64,000 nt of DNA from Aeromonas veronii bv. veronii. Lineage in GTDB: Bacteria > Pseudomonadota > Gammaproteobacteria > Enterobacterales > Aeromonadaceae. Below are positions 54,055-61,438 of this stretch, piece after piece (positions within the stretch are counted from its first letter, which is position 1; every line of letters starts with the position of its first letter). Under the pieces are notes generated by a model. It saw only the letters and a program-made list of their open reading frames with translations. It ran no database searches and was not told the DNA's origin. Location of the stretch: contig NZ_CDDK01000018.1 in assembly GCF_000820225.1 (NCBI RefSeq), positions 372,001 through 436,000 of the forward strand. Direction: 5' to 3'. The translations under genes were made by a program, and so were the position numbers.

Positions 54055-54864
54055 ATGTGCGAACTGCTCGGCATGAGTGCCAATGTGCCGACCGATATCT
54101 GCTTCAGCTTTACCGGGTTGATGCTGCGCGGCGGCAAGACCGGGCCCCACAAGGATGGCTGGGGGATCACCTTCTACGAGGGGAAGGGCTTTCGCACCTT
54201 CAAGGATCCCGAGCCCAGCGCCCAATCTCCCATCGCCAGACTGGTACAGGCGCTGCCCATCAAGAGCTGCGCCGTGGTCAGCCACATTCGGCAGGCCAAC
54301 CGTGGCTGCGTGTCACTGGAAAATACCCACCCCTTTACCCGTGAGCTGTGGGGCCGTTACTGGACTTTCGCCCACAACGGTCAGCTGACCGGTTACAAGA
54401 AGCTGCCAACCGGTCGCCACCGGCCGGTGGGGGATACCGACAGCGAGCACGCCTTCTGCTGGCTGCTCGATCGGCTGGAGCAAAAATATCCCAAGCGTCC
54501 TGCCAACTTTCCCGCCATGTTTCGCTATCTCGCCACCCTGTGTGACGAGCTCAGAGCATTCGGGGTGTTCAACATGCTGCTCTCGGACGGGGAGTATGTG
54601 ATGAGCTACTGCAGCAACAACCTGCACTGGCTGACTCGCTGTGCGCCGTTTGGCGAGGCGAGCCTGCTGGATGAGGAGGTGGTGATCGACTTTCAAAGGG
54701 AGACCACCCCCAACGATGTGGTGACCCTGATCACCACCCGTCCGCTGACCGGCAATGAGAATTGGGTCAAAATGGCGCCCGGCGAATTCAATCTGTTTCG
54801 CATGGGGGAGCGGGTGGCGACCAACCAGGTCGCGCTTGAGCAAGATAAAAAAATACCAGGGTAG
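54055..54864 (+). CDS. yafJ: Class II glutamine amidotransferase-like protein YafJ
   Basis: A 269-residue N-terminal-nucleophile (Ntn) amidotransferase fold. The nucleophile is Cys2 (MCELLGMSANVPTDICFS), followed by KTGPHKDGWGITFYEGKGF, VVSHIRQANRG and FAHNGQLTGYKKLP, and GDTDSEHAFCWLLDRL. There is no synthetase domain, so the acceptor is unknown. ATG 54055 must be the start because the nucleophile has to be residue 2. Context gmhA-yafJ is as in E. coli. The stop codon lies inside a terminator stem. Confidence 0.93.
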   Translation: MCELLGMSANVPTDICFSFTGLMLRGGKTGPHKDGWGITFYEGKGFRTFKDPEPSAQSPIARLVQALPIKSCAVVSHIRQANRGCVSLENTHPFTRELWGRYWTFAHNGQLTGYKKLPTGRHRPVGDTDSEHAFCWLLDRLEQKYPKRPANFPAMFRYLATLCDELRAFGVFNMLLSDGEYVMSYCSNNLHWLTRCAPFGEASLLDEEVVIDFQRETTPNDVVTLITTRPLTGNENWVKMAPGEFNLFRMGERVATNQVALEQDKKIPG

Positions 54865-54880
54865 ATACCTACCCTGGTTC
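54855..54880 (+). terminator. Intrinsic terminator overlapping the yafJ stop
   Basis: ACCAGGGTAG-ATAC-CTACCCTGGT is a perfect 10-bp stem followed by TCTTCG. The yafJ TAG (54862-54864) sits in the 5' arm. Confidence 0.75.
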
Positions 54881-55155
54881 TTCGCAGCAGCCATAAAAGG
54901 CAAAAGGGATGAGAGGTGTTGCTGAGCATCATCACTCTGACGGCATTGAGTGTTGATCAATTGTTAATTTGTGGCAATCAAGTTGTTGTGTTGAGGGGCG
55001 TTTCAGCATCGCTATTTCGATACTGATCACATTTTTTGCCACTTTATTCCCTGAGTCATCCAATCGGGTGCTTCATCACTGCCTGGTCATGAGCCACGAC
55101 ATCGAAAACTATCTATAGTATGGTCTGTTTGAATACCGTTCTGGAGGAGCCTCGC
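54881..55155. other. Intergenic region upstream of luxU
   Basis: About 275 bp with no gene. In Vibrio luxO would lie directly before luxU; no luxO frame or remnant is visible. TATAGT at 55114-55119 is a possible -10 for luxU, without a good -35. Confidence 0.45.
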
Positions 55156-55491
55156 ATGGAGTGGGTGGATCGCAAGGTGTTGCAGCAGCTGGCAGAGGAT
55201 ATCGGTCCGGATATGCTGCCCGTGGTCATCGCAGTCTTTATTGAAGAGGTGGGCGAGCAGCTGAGTCAGCTCAGACCCCTCTATGAGCAGGGGGAGTGGG
55301 AGGCGTTGGCTCGGGTGGCGCACAGCATGAAATCATCCTGTGGCAGCTATGGCGCCATGCCGAGTTATCAGCAGGTGATGGCGCTGGAGATGGCCAGCAA
55401 GCAGGCCGATGTGGCCGAGGCAGAGCGCCAATTGCAACTGCTGGAGGCCTCCTTGCCCCAGGTGCTCGCGTTTCTTGCCGATTATCAGTAA
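55156..55491 (+). CDS. luxU: LuxU-type histidine phosphotransfer (HPt) protein
   Basis: A 111-residue HPt protein. The phosphorylatable His56 lies in ARVAHSMKSSCGSYGA, and the four-helix pattern fits. The N-terminus VLQQLAEDIGPDMLPVVIAVFIEE resembles LuxU of Vibrio (IGSDNLPVLLEIF). LuxU carries phosphate from LuxQ/LuxN-type hybrid kinases to LuxO in quorum sensing. ATG 55156 is set by GGAGGAG; an upstream frame adds 12 residues without support. It is convergent with the yvcK-like gene. In V. cholerae the order luxO-luxU-yvcK-moaA is known; here luxO is absent at this locus. Kinase partner unknown. Confidence 0.85.
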   Translation: MEWVDRKVLQQLAEDIGPDMLPVVIAVFIEEVGEQLSQLRPLYEQGEWEALARVAHSMKSSCGSYGAMPSYQQVMALEMASKQADVAEAERQLQLLEASLPQVLAFLADYQ

Positions 55492-55530
55492 CGGCGCCAT
55501 GCAGGGATGCCGGGGCGCCGTGACCGTAGC

Positions 55531-56445
55531 CTAACGCTGGTTGAGCAGTTGCTGGATGATCCGGTCCAGCGCCAGTTTCAGCTTCAACCGATCGTGCCGA
55601 TGGGGCAGCTCAAGCTCGCCCAGCTCGGCTTCGATCACTCGCCCTTGCCAGTCCCCCGCATCACCCGCGCCTTGTGGGGCCAGGATGGCATCCAGCCGAC
55701 CCTGACCGACCCGGGATTCCAGCCAGCGACATTGACTCATCAGATCCAGCTGACTGGCAGGGCCGTTTTCCGTCACCAGATTGCAGACGAAAACCAGCAT
55801 GGCGCTGCTCTCGTTGATGGCCTGGGCGATCTCGGCCAGCAGCAATGGCGGCATGATGGAGGTGAGGAAACTGCCCGGCCCCAGAATGATCATGTCCGCC
55901 TGCTGCAATGCCAGCACCGCTTCCCGGGTCGCTTGCACTTCCGGCATCAGGCCGAGGGAGAGAGGCGGTGTTGCCAGTTGATCGATGGATACCTCTCCCA
56001 GGATCTGGGTGCCACACTCCATATGGGCGCAGAGATCGGTGGGAAATTCAGACATGGGTAGCAATTGTGACTCGATTTTGAGCATGTCACTGATCAGCTT
56101 GATAGCATCAAGAGGACGGACACAGAGATTATCGAGCGCCAGCAGCATCAGGTTGCCAAGGTTGTGGCCCGCCAGCTCGCCTTTGCCGGCGAAGCGGTAT
56201 TCGAACAACAGGCTGCCGATACTGGGATCGGTCACCAGCTGGTTCAGGCAGTTGCGCAGATCGCCCCAGGCGATGCACTCCTGACTCTTGCGCAGGCGTC
56301 CGGTCGAGCCGCCATCATCTGTGGTGGTGACGATGCCGGTGAGCCGTTGACCGAGAAACGAGAGGGACGAAAGCACTCGTCCCATGCCATGGCCACCACC
56401 GATGGCAACGACCCGATCGAAGTCATTGATGTTTTTTTGCCACAT
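55531..56445 (-). CDS. YvcK/YbhK-type gluconeogenesis factor (CofD-like)
   Basis: A 304-residue protein of the YvcK/CofD-like superfamily. The nucleotide-sugar-binding signature is RVVAIGGGHGMGRVLSSL at about 12-29, then TDDGGSTGRLRKSQECIAWGDLRN and the conserved AGHNLGNLML near residue 92. Bacillus YvcK binds UDP-GlcNAc and influences gluconeogenic growth and cell shape. The neighbouring luxU and the downstream moaA match the Vibrio order, but five signalling genes separate it from moaA here. It is divergent from the FIST gene, with 119 bp between them. Confidence 0.92.
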   Translation of the reverse strand: MWQKNINDFDRVVAIGGGHGMGRVLSSLSFLGQRLTGIVTTTDDGGSTGRLRKSQECIAWGDLRNCLNQLVTDPSIGSLLFEYRFAGKGELAGHNLGNLMLLALDNLCVRPLDAIKLISDMLKIESQLLPMSEFPTDLCAHMECGTQILGEVSIDQLATPPLSLGLMPEVQATREAVLALQQADMIILGPGSFLTSIMPPLLLAEIAQAINESSAMLVFVCNLVTENGPASQLDLMSQCRWLESRVGQGRLDAILAPQGAGDAGDWQGRVIEAELGELELPHRHDRLKLKLALDRIIQQLLNQR

Positions 56446-56564
56446 ATGGGCGTCCTGTCATTGGTCTCAGTTGACCGCTATGTTAGCAAGCGAAGCGAGA
56501 TAATTGTTTGATAAAGGTATGATTTTTGCTTGAGGCTGCCATTCGATAAAACAAGGAGATGGTG

Positions 56565-57743
56565 TTGAAATTTCTGACCGTTCACTCCCTCGCCCAGGAT
56601 TCATCGCTGGCGGCCCAAGATATCTGCGCGCAGCTGCGCCACTATGCCGATCAGGCCCCCTCCCTGCTGTTACTCTATTTTACCCAAGCCCATGAGGGGG
56701 CGATACTGCGCGACGCGCTCAAACGCCAGTTCCCGACGACCCGCCTGCTTGGGTGCAGCTCTTGCGGTGGTGTCATGACCGAGATGGGACACCACGCCCG
56801 AGACGGATATGGGCTGGCCGTTGCTGCCCTGTACGATGAGAAAGGGGCATTCGGGGTAGCCGGTGCCAGCGGTGACGGGGTGGATGTGCGGCAGTTGCTG
56901 CGCCGAGCCATGAGCGACTGTGGTCGACCGGGCGAGCTGCCCCAGTTGATTCTGTTTCACGCCAGTCCCGGCAAGGAAGAGGGGCTGCTGGCCGGTATCG
57001 AGGCCGAACTCGGTGCCTCGGTGCCGGTGGTCGGTGGATCCGCGGCAGATAGCAGCGTCAGCGGTGACTGGCAGCTCTGCTGGGATGAGGCGGTGGCTCA
57101 GGATGGCATCGGTCTGGCGGTGCTCTATCCCGATTGCCAGCTCGCTTTTCAGTTTCACTCCGGTTATGTGCCTGCCGAATTCAGCGGCGAGATCACCACC
57201 TGCAACGGGCGGGAGGTACTCACCATCGATCACCAGCCTGCCGCCGAGGTCTATGCCCGCTGGTGCGGGCGCGAGCAGCTCTGGCCGGTGGGAGCGATTT
57301 TGCGCGAGACCACGCTCACCCCGCTGGCTCGTCAGGTGGGAGCGCTGGATGGTATTCCTTACTACAAACTTTCCCATCCCGAAGCGGTGACCGAACAGGG
57401 CGGGCTGCGGCTTTTTACCGATGTGGTGCAAGGGGAGCGTCTGCTGTTGATGTACAGCAGTCAGGAAGGGTTGCTGCAGCGCAGCCTCAATGCCATGCGT
57501 ATCGAGCCAGGGTATGGGGTCGACGTGGAATTGCAGCCCATCGGCGCGCTCATCATCTTTTGTGCTGGTTGTCGTTTGGCGCTAGGTGATATGTTGTGCC
57601 AATTTGTCGAGCAGAGCCAGGCTCGCCTCGGCAAGATCCCCTTTATCACCCCCTTTACCTTCGGCGAACAGGGGCGGCTGCCCAATGGCGAGCTGGCCCA
57701 CGGCAACCTGATGGTATCGAGCGTGATTTTCCTGACCCGTTGA
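56565..57743 (+). CDS. FIST-domain sensory protein
   Basis: A soluble protein of about 392 residues with FIST_N (about 20-215, SLLLLYFTQAHEGAILRDAL and TTRLLGCSSCGGVMTE) followed by FIST_C (about 220-370). FIST proteins are sensory modules thought to bind small ligands such as amino acids. The start is decided by the ribosome site: AAGGAG (56553-56558) abuts ATG 56559, leaves 3 bases to GTG 56562 and 6 to TTG 56565, so TTG, giving MKFLTVHSL, is best placed. The downstream hybrid kinase gene begins 31 bp later, so the pair is likely a sensor and its kinase. Confidence 0.86.
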   Translation: MKFLTVHSLAQDSSLAAQDICAQLRHYADQAPSLLLLYFTQAHEGAILRDALKRQFPTTRLLGCSSCGGVMTEMGHHARDGYGLAVAALYDEKGAFGVAGASGDGVDVRQLLRRAMSDCGRPGELPQLILFHASPGKEEGLLAGIEAELGASVPVVGGSAADSSVSGDWQLCWDEAVAQDGIGLAVLYPDCQLAFQFHSGYVPAEFSGEITTCNGREVLTIDHQPAAEVYARWCGREQLWPVGAILRETTLTPLARQVGALDGIPYYKLSHPEAVTEQGGLRLFTDVVQGERLLLMYSSQEGLLQRSLNAMRIEPGYGVDVELQPIGALIIFCAGCRLALGDMLCQFVEQSQARLGKIPFITPFTFGEQGRLPNGELAHGNLMVSSVIFLTR

Positions 57744-57774
57744 GTCGGCAGAACATAATAGAGCAGGCAACAAG

Positions 57775-59871
57775 ATGATTGGCAACAGTGAACTGGAAGC
57801 CCTCGGCGACAAATTGCAGACCACGCTGGTCGACCTTATGCGTTGCCGCGAGCGCGAGGCCAAGTATCGTCACGAGTCCCAGACTCTGCTGGGGGGGGTT
57901 GCCACCCTCGCCGATGCCAAGACGCTGGAGCAGGTGCTGGAGAGCCTTATCCAGGTGCTCAAACCCTTTATCGGCTTTGAGCACGCGGATGTGGTGGCCT
58001 GGGAAGGGGAGCAGGGAAGTACCCACCTCAGTACCGAGCCAATGCTATCAGCCCGCAGTTGGCGCATGACCCCGGCATTTGCCCGCGCTATCTCGGGTGA
58101 AACCCTAGTGATTTACGATCCCGCCCAGCTGCCTGAGCTTGCGCCGCTGGCGAGCGAGCCGGGCTGGGCCAGCGTGATGCTGACCGGGCTGCAGGCCCCC
58201 GGTTTTACCGCCACCCTCATCTGCCGCCACGCTCGGGCGGGCACCTTCGATCTCACCAGCAAGGCCGCCATGGAGCGTTGCCGCCCGCTTATCGCCCAAG
58301 CGCTGGTCAACATCACCTATCGGGCCCGCTTGCAGGAACAGGTCGCGGTAAAAACCGAGGCGCTGCAGGCCAGCGAACGCCGTTTTCGCAGCTTCGCCGC
58401 CATGGCTTCGGACTGGTTCTGGGAGACAGATGCCGAGCATCGCCTTAGTTATGCCTCTGAGCCGGGTTATCTGGATGAGATGACCCCGCAGGCGACCCGG
58501 CCGACCCTCTATGACTACGTCTGCAACAAGCAGAGCTGCGATGCCCAGAAATACCTGCAGCTTTTGGATCTGCGCCAGCCGGTGCGAGGGGTGCGGATGC
58601 AGGTTGCGCTGCAACATGGCCCCTGCTGGATGGAGGTGAGTGCCGAGCCTTGCTTTGACCATGATGGCCTGTTTATTGGTTATCGCGGCACTGCTCGGGA
58701 TATCAGTAACCAGATCCGTAGGGAAGAGGAGCTGGCGCGGGCACGGGATGAGGCTGAAGCGGCCAACCGTGCCAAGTCCCAGTTTCTCGCCATGATGACC
58801 CATGAGATCCGCTCGCCCATGAATGCGGTGTTGGGGATGCTCGATCTGGTGCAGCATGCCGAGCTGGCGCCGGAGCAACAGAGCCTGCTGCGCCATGCCA
58901 CCCACTCGGCCAGATTGCTGCAAACCATCATCGACGACGTGCTCGATTTTTCGAAAATTGAGTCGCAAACCCTGGTGTTTCACTGCGAGACCCTGCAACC
59001 CGTCCAGCTTTGCCAATCTCTGGTCGAGCCGCTGCAAGCTCGCGCGACCGCCAAGGGGATTGCGCTGGTTTATCGGGTCGATGAGTCTGTGCCCCGGGAG
59101 TTGCAGGGGGATCCGATGCGTCTGTCGCAGGTGATGGGTAATCTGCTGGACAACGCCCTCAAATTTACCGAGCAGGGGCAGGTGACACTGCACCTGGGTT
59201 GGCAGGATGAGAAGCTGCTGATCTCGGTCTCCGACACCGGGATCGGGATCGCTGATGCGGATCAGGCGCTGCTGTTTGAACCCTTCTCCCAGGTCGACAA
59301 CTCGGCCACCCGGCGTTTTTCCGGTACCGGCCTCGGTCTTGCCATCAGCAAGCGTCTGGTGACGCTTATGGGGGGAGAGATCCACCTGAAGAGCGAGCCG
59401 GGCAAGGGAAGCTGTTTCTGGTTCGAACTGCCTGGCATGGCGTTGCCTTGCCATAGCCAGCCGCAGCGGGAGGAGGGGGCTTCGGCACTGCTGCCACTGG
59501 ATGTGCTGGTGGTGGAGGACAGCCCGGTGAACCAGTTGGTGGTGTCGCTGATGCTGCAAAAACTGGTGGGCAAGGTTCGGCTGGCTGCCAATGGTCTGGA
59601 AGCGCTGGCGCAGGTGGATGAGCAGATCCCGGATCTGATCCTGATGGATATGCGGATGCCCCTGATGGACGGACTGGAAGCCACCCGGCGCTTGCGGGAG
59701 CTGGGATGTACTATGCCTATCATCGCCCTGACGGCCAATGCTATGGCGGAGGACAAGGCGTGCTGTCTGGCGCAGGGGATGGATGACTTTCTCGCCAAGC
59801 CCATCACCTTGTCACGGCTGAGAGAGTGTTTGCAGCGTCATTTTGGTCAGCGGTTGCCGACGCGCGGATAA
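57775..59871 (+). CDS. Cytoplasmic hybrid sensor histidine kinase (PAS-HisKA-HATPase-REC)
   Basis: A 698-residue kinase without membrane segments. Residues about 40-170 look GAF-like, about 205-320 PAS (FRSFAAMASDWFWETDAEHR), then a coiled coil and HisKA with His343 in LAMMTHEIRSPMNAVLGML, HATPase (NLLDNALKFTEQ, VSDTGIGI, FSGTGLGLAIS), and a receiver with Asp625 in LILMDMRMPLMDG and FLAKPI. It lacks an HPt domain, so the separate LuxU-type HPt 2.3 kb upstream is a candidate partner; this is inference. It follows the FIST gene, which probably supplies the input, since the kinase has no obvious extracellular domain. Confidence 0.92.
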   Translation: MIGNSELEALGDKLQTTLVDLMRCREREAKYRHESQTLLGGVATLADAKTLEQVLESLIQVLKPFIGFEHADVVAWEGEQGSTHLSTEPMLSARSWRMTPAFARAISGETLVIYDPAQLPELAPLASEPGWASVMLTGLQAPGFTATLICRHARAGTFDLTSKAAMERCRPLIAQALVNITYRARLQEQVAVKTEALQASERRFRSFAAMASDWFWETDAEHRLSYASEPGYLDEMTPQATRPTLYDYVCNKQSCDAQKYLQLLDLRQPVRGVRMQVALQHGPCWMEVSAEPCFDHDGLFIGYRGTARDISNQIRREEELARARDEAEAANRAKSQFLAMMTHEIRSPMNAVLGMLDLVQHAELAPEQQSLLRHATHSARLLQTIIDDVLDFSKIESQTLVFHCETLQPVQLCQSLVEPLQARATAKGIALVYRVDESVPRELQGDPMRLSQVMGNLLDNALKFTEQGQVTLHLGWQDEKLLISVSDTGIGIADADQALLFEPFSQVDNSATRRFSGTGLGLAISKRLVTLMGGEIHLKSEPGKGSCFWFELPGMALPCHSQPQREEGASALLPLDVLVVEDSPVNQLVVSLMLQKLVGKVRLAANGLEALAQVDEQIPDLILMDMRMPLMDGLEATRRLRELGCTMPIIALTANAMAEDKACCLAQGMDDFLAKPITLSRLRECLQRHFGQRLPTRG

Positions 59872-59877
59872 AAAAAA

Positions 59878-59905
59878 TGGTCAACTTTGTGGGTTGACCA
59901 GTTCT
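59878..59905 (+). terminator. Weak hairpin after the hybrid kinase
   Basis: TGGTCAAC / GTTGACCA (59878-59885, 59893-59900) follows the stop, with only TTCTTC after it. The rest of the gap to 60120 is AT-rich and contains nothing else that I can support. Confidence 0.5.
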
Positions 59906-60120
59906 TCAGCAAATACTGAAGAGAGCACGGGATAAATCGGGTTGTATCAATCTATATGAAAAATCTGTGCCAACTTTTTCAGGACTCTTTTGTGTTCAAT
60001 TTTGGCCGTTTAGCGCAGCGGCTCTCTCTTGTTATGGTGTTTTGCGTTCCTACTTACTCGCAAAATGCGAATTTCACATTTTCATTGTTGGAATAATTGC
60101 ATTTTGCAACGCTGTTTTTG

Positions 60121-60696
60121 TCATTGTGAAATCAGGCGATGCAGGAATTTACGGGCCGCTTCGCTGTTTTGTTTGGCAATCAGCATCTGCTTTTCATAAA
60201 TCGGCATCGGCAATATCTCGAGCCAGCGTTGGCAGAGCCAGGCGGCATCTTCAAAGCGCTTGTCCGGATAGAGCTCATCAAGCTCCGGATACTGCTCGAA
60301 CACTTCCCGCAGGCGATTGACCAGCAGCTTGTCGTTGAAATCTGAGTGGGTGCTCGGCCAGTTGGGCAGCATCTCCACCTTGGCCCGGCGCAGGCCCATC
60401 TCGTCTGTTTCCATCTCGTGGATACAGAAGCGCTCCAGTCCCAGCACCGTCACCCCCAGCAGGCCATCATTGAGGGTGTAGAAGTCGGTCACCTTGACCC
60501 GGGTCCCCACCGGCAGAATGCGGCCGGACTGTCCCGAGGTGGTCGACTCTTCCATCACGATGCCAAAGCCCTGATCGTTGATGAATGACTCCTTGAGCAT
60601 CTGCAGGTGGCGTGGCTCGAACAGACGCAGAGGAAGCTTGCCGCCCGGCAGTATGTGGGAAGGCAAGGGGAACAGTGCCAAAGGTTGTAGTTTCAT
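60121..60696 (-). CDS. LON N-terminal (substrate-binding) domain protein
   Basis: A 191-residue stand-alone LON substrate-binding domain. The signature LALFPLPSHILPGGKLPLRLFEPRH is at residues 6-30, with GRILPVGTRVKVTDFYTLNDGLLGV following. There is no ATPase or protease domain. Such proteins are common in proteobacteria and their function is unclear; they may bind unfolded peptides. GGAGG precedes ATG 60696. The gene stands between the hybrid kinase and narP-like gene, with its own promoter presumably in the 103-bp gap. Confidence 0.9.
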   Translation of the reverse strand: MKLQPLALFPLPSHILPGGKLPLRLFEPRHLQMLKESFINDQGFGIVMEESTTSGQSGRILPVGTRVKVTDFYTLNDGLLGVTVLGLERFCIHEMETDEMGLRRAKVEMLPNWPSTHSDFNDKLLVNRLREVFEQYPELDELYPDKRFEDAAWLCQRWLEILPMPIYEKQMLIAKQNSEAARKFLHRLISQ

Positions 60697-60756
60697 GTTC
60701 CATCCTCCATTGAGTAGTTGCTGAATATGACAATGCAGCGACTGTGCCAGAGAATG

Positions 60757-60784
60757 AAAAAAGCCACCGGAGGGTGGCTTTTCG
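60757..60784 (-). terminator. Intrinsic terminator after the NarL/NarP-type regulator
   Basis: AAGCCACC / GGTGGCTT (60761-60768, 60773-60780) with CTCC as loop (minus sense), followed on minus by TTTTCATTC. Confidence 0.85.
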
Positions 60785-60799
60785 GGCGGTTGAGGGCGC

Positions 60800-61438
60800 T
60801 TAGTTGCGCTGCTCCAGATACATGACAGCTGCTTCCACGCGGCTTTGCGCCTCGAGTTTCTTCAGCAGGCTCTTCACGTGAACCTTGACCGTTCCCTCGG
60901 AGATATGGAGTACCGAGGCGACCTGTTTGTTGGAGAGGCCTTTTGCAATTTCGCGCAGGATTTGCATTTCGCGACGCGTTAAGCTTTCCAGCTTCTGCTG
61001 CAGGTGATCCAGCTCGTAGATGTTTTCGAGATAGGGGCGCAGCGGTTCGCTCAGGATCTGCTTGCCGGTCATCACGTCGGCCAGCTGGGCCAGCAGCAGA
61101 TCAGGCTCGGTATCCTTGAGCAGGTAGCCGTCGGCACCGGCCTTGAGCAAAGCCACCACATCCTGACGGGCATCGGAGACGGTGAGGATCACCACCCGGG
61201 AGGTGATCTCTTCGGCCCGCAGCGCCTTGAGGGTATCGAGGCCGGAGAGCCCCTTCATGTTGAGGTCGAGCAGGATCAGGTCCGGCTCGGACTCTTTGGC
61301 CAGCGCCACGGCATCTGTGCCGTTGGAGGCTTCACCGGTCACCTCCATGTTCTCTTCCAGAGCCAGCAACTGCACAATCCCTTTGCGCATGAGGGGATGG
61401 TCATCTACGACCAGAACTGTGTATTTCATCTCGTCCAT
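60800..61438 (-). CDS. NarL/NarP-family nitrate response regulator
   Basis: A 212-residue regulator. The receiver has phospho-Asp58 in LILLDLNMKGLSGLDTL, the Asp pair VVDDHPLMRKG, and Lys in GYLLKD. The C-terminal LuxR-type HTH is LTRREMQILREIAKGLSNKQVASVLHISEGTVKVHV. It shares LNMKGLSGLDTL and GLSNKQ with NarP but the C-terminus TVKVHVKSLLKKL with NarL, so I do not choose between them. The start overlaps the sensor stop (TGATG). With its sensor it probably controls anaerobic nitrate/nitrite genes. Met4 is an alternative start. Confidence 0.92.
   Translation of the reverse strand: MDEMKYTVLVVDDHPLMRKGIVQLLALEENMEVTGEASNGTDAVALAKESEPDLILLDLNMKGLSGLDTLKALRAEEITSRVVILTVSDARQDVVALLKAGADGYLLKDTEPDLLLAQLADVMTGKQILSEPLRPYLENIYELDHLQQKLESLTRREMQILREIAKGLSNKQVASVLHISEGTVKVHVKSLLKKLEAQSRVEAAVMYLEQRN

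Noticed and set aside
58105..59559. 484-codon minus frame opposite the hybrid kinase
   Set aside because: Antisense shadow of a kinase with all catalytic motifs intact.
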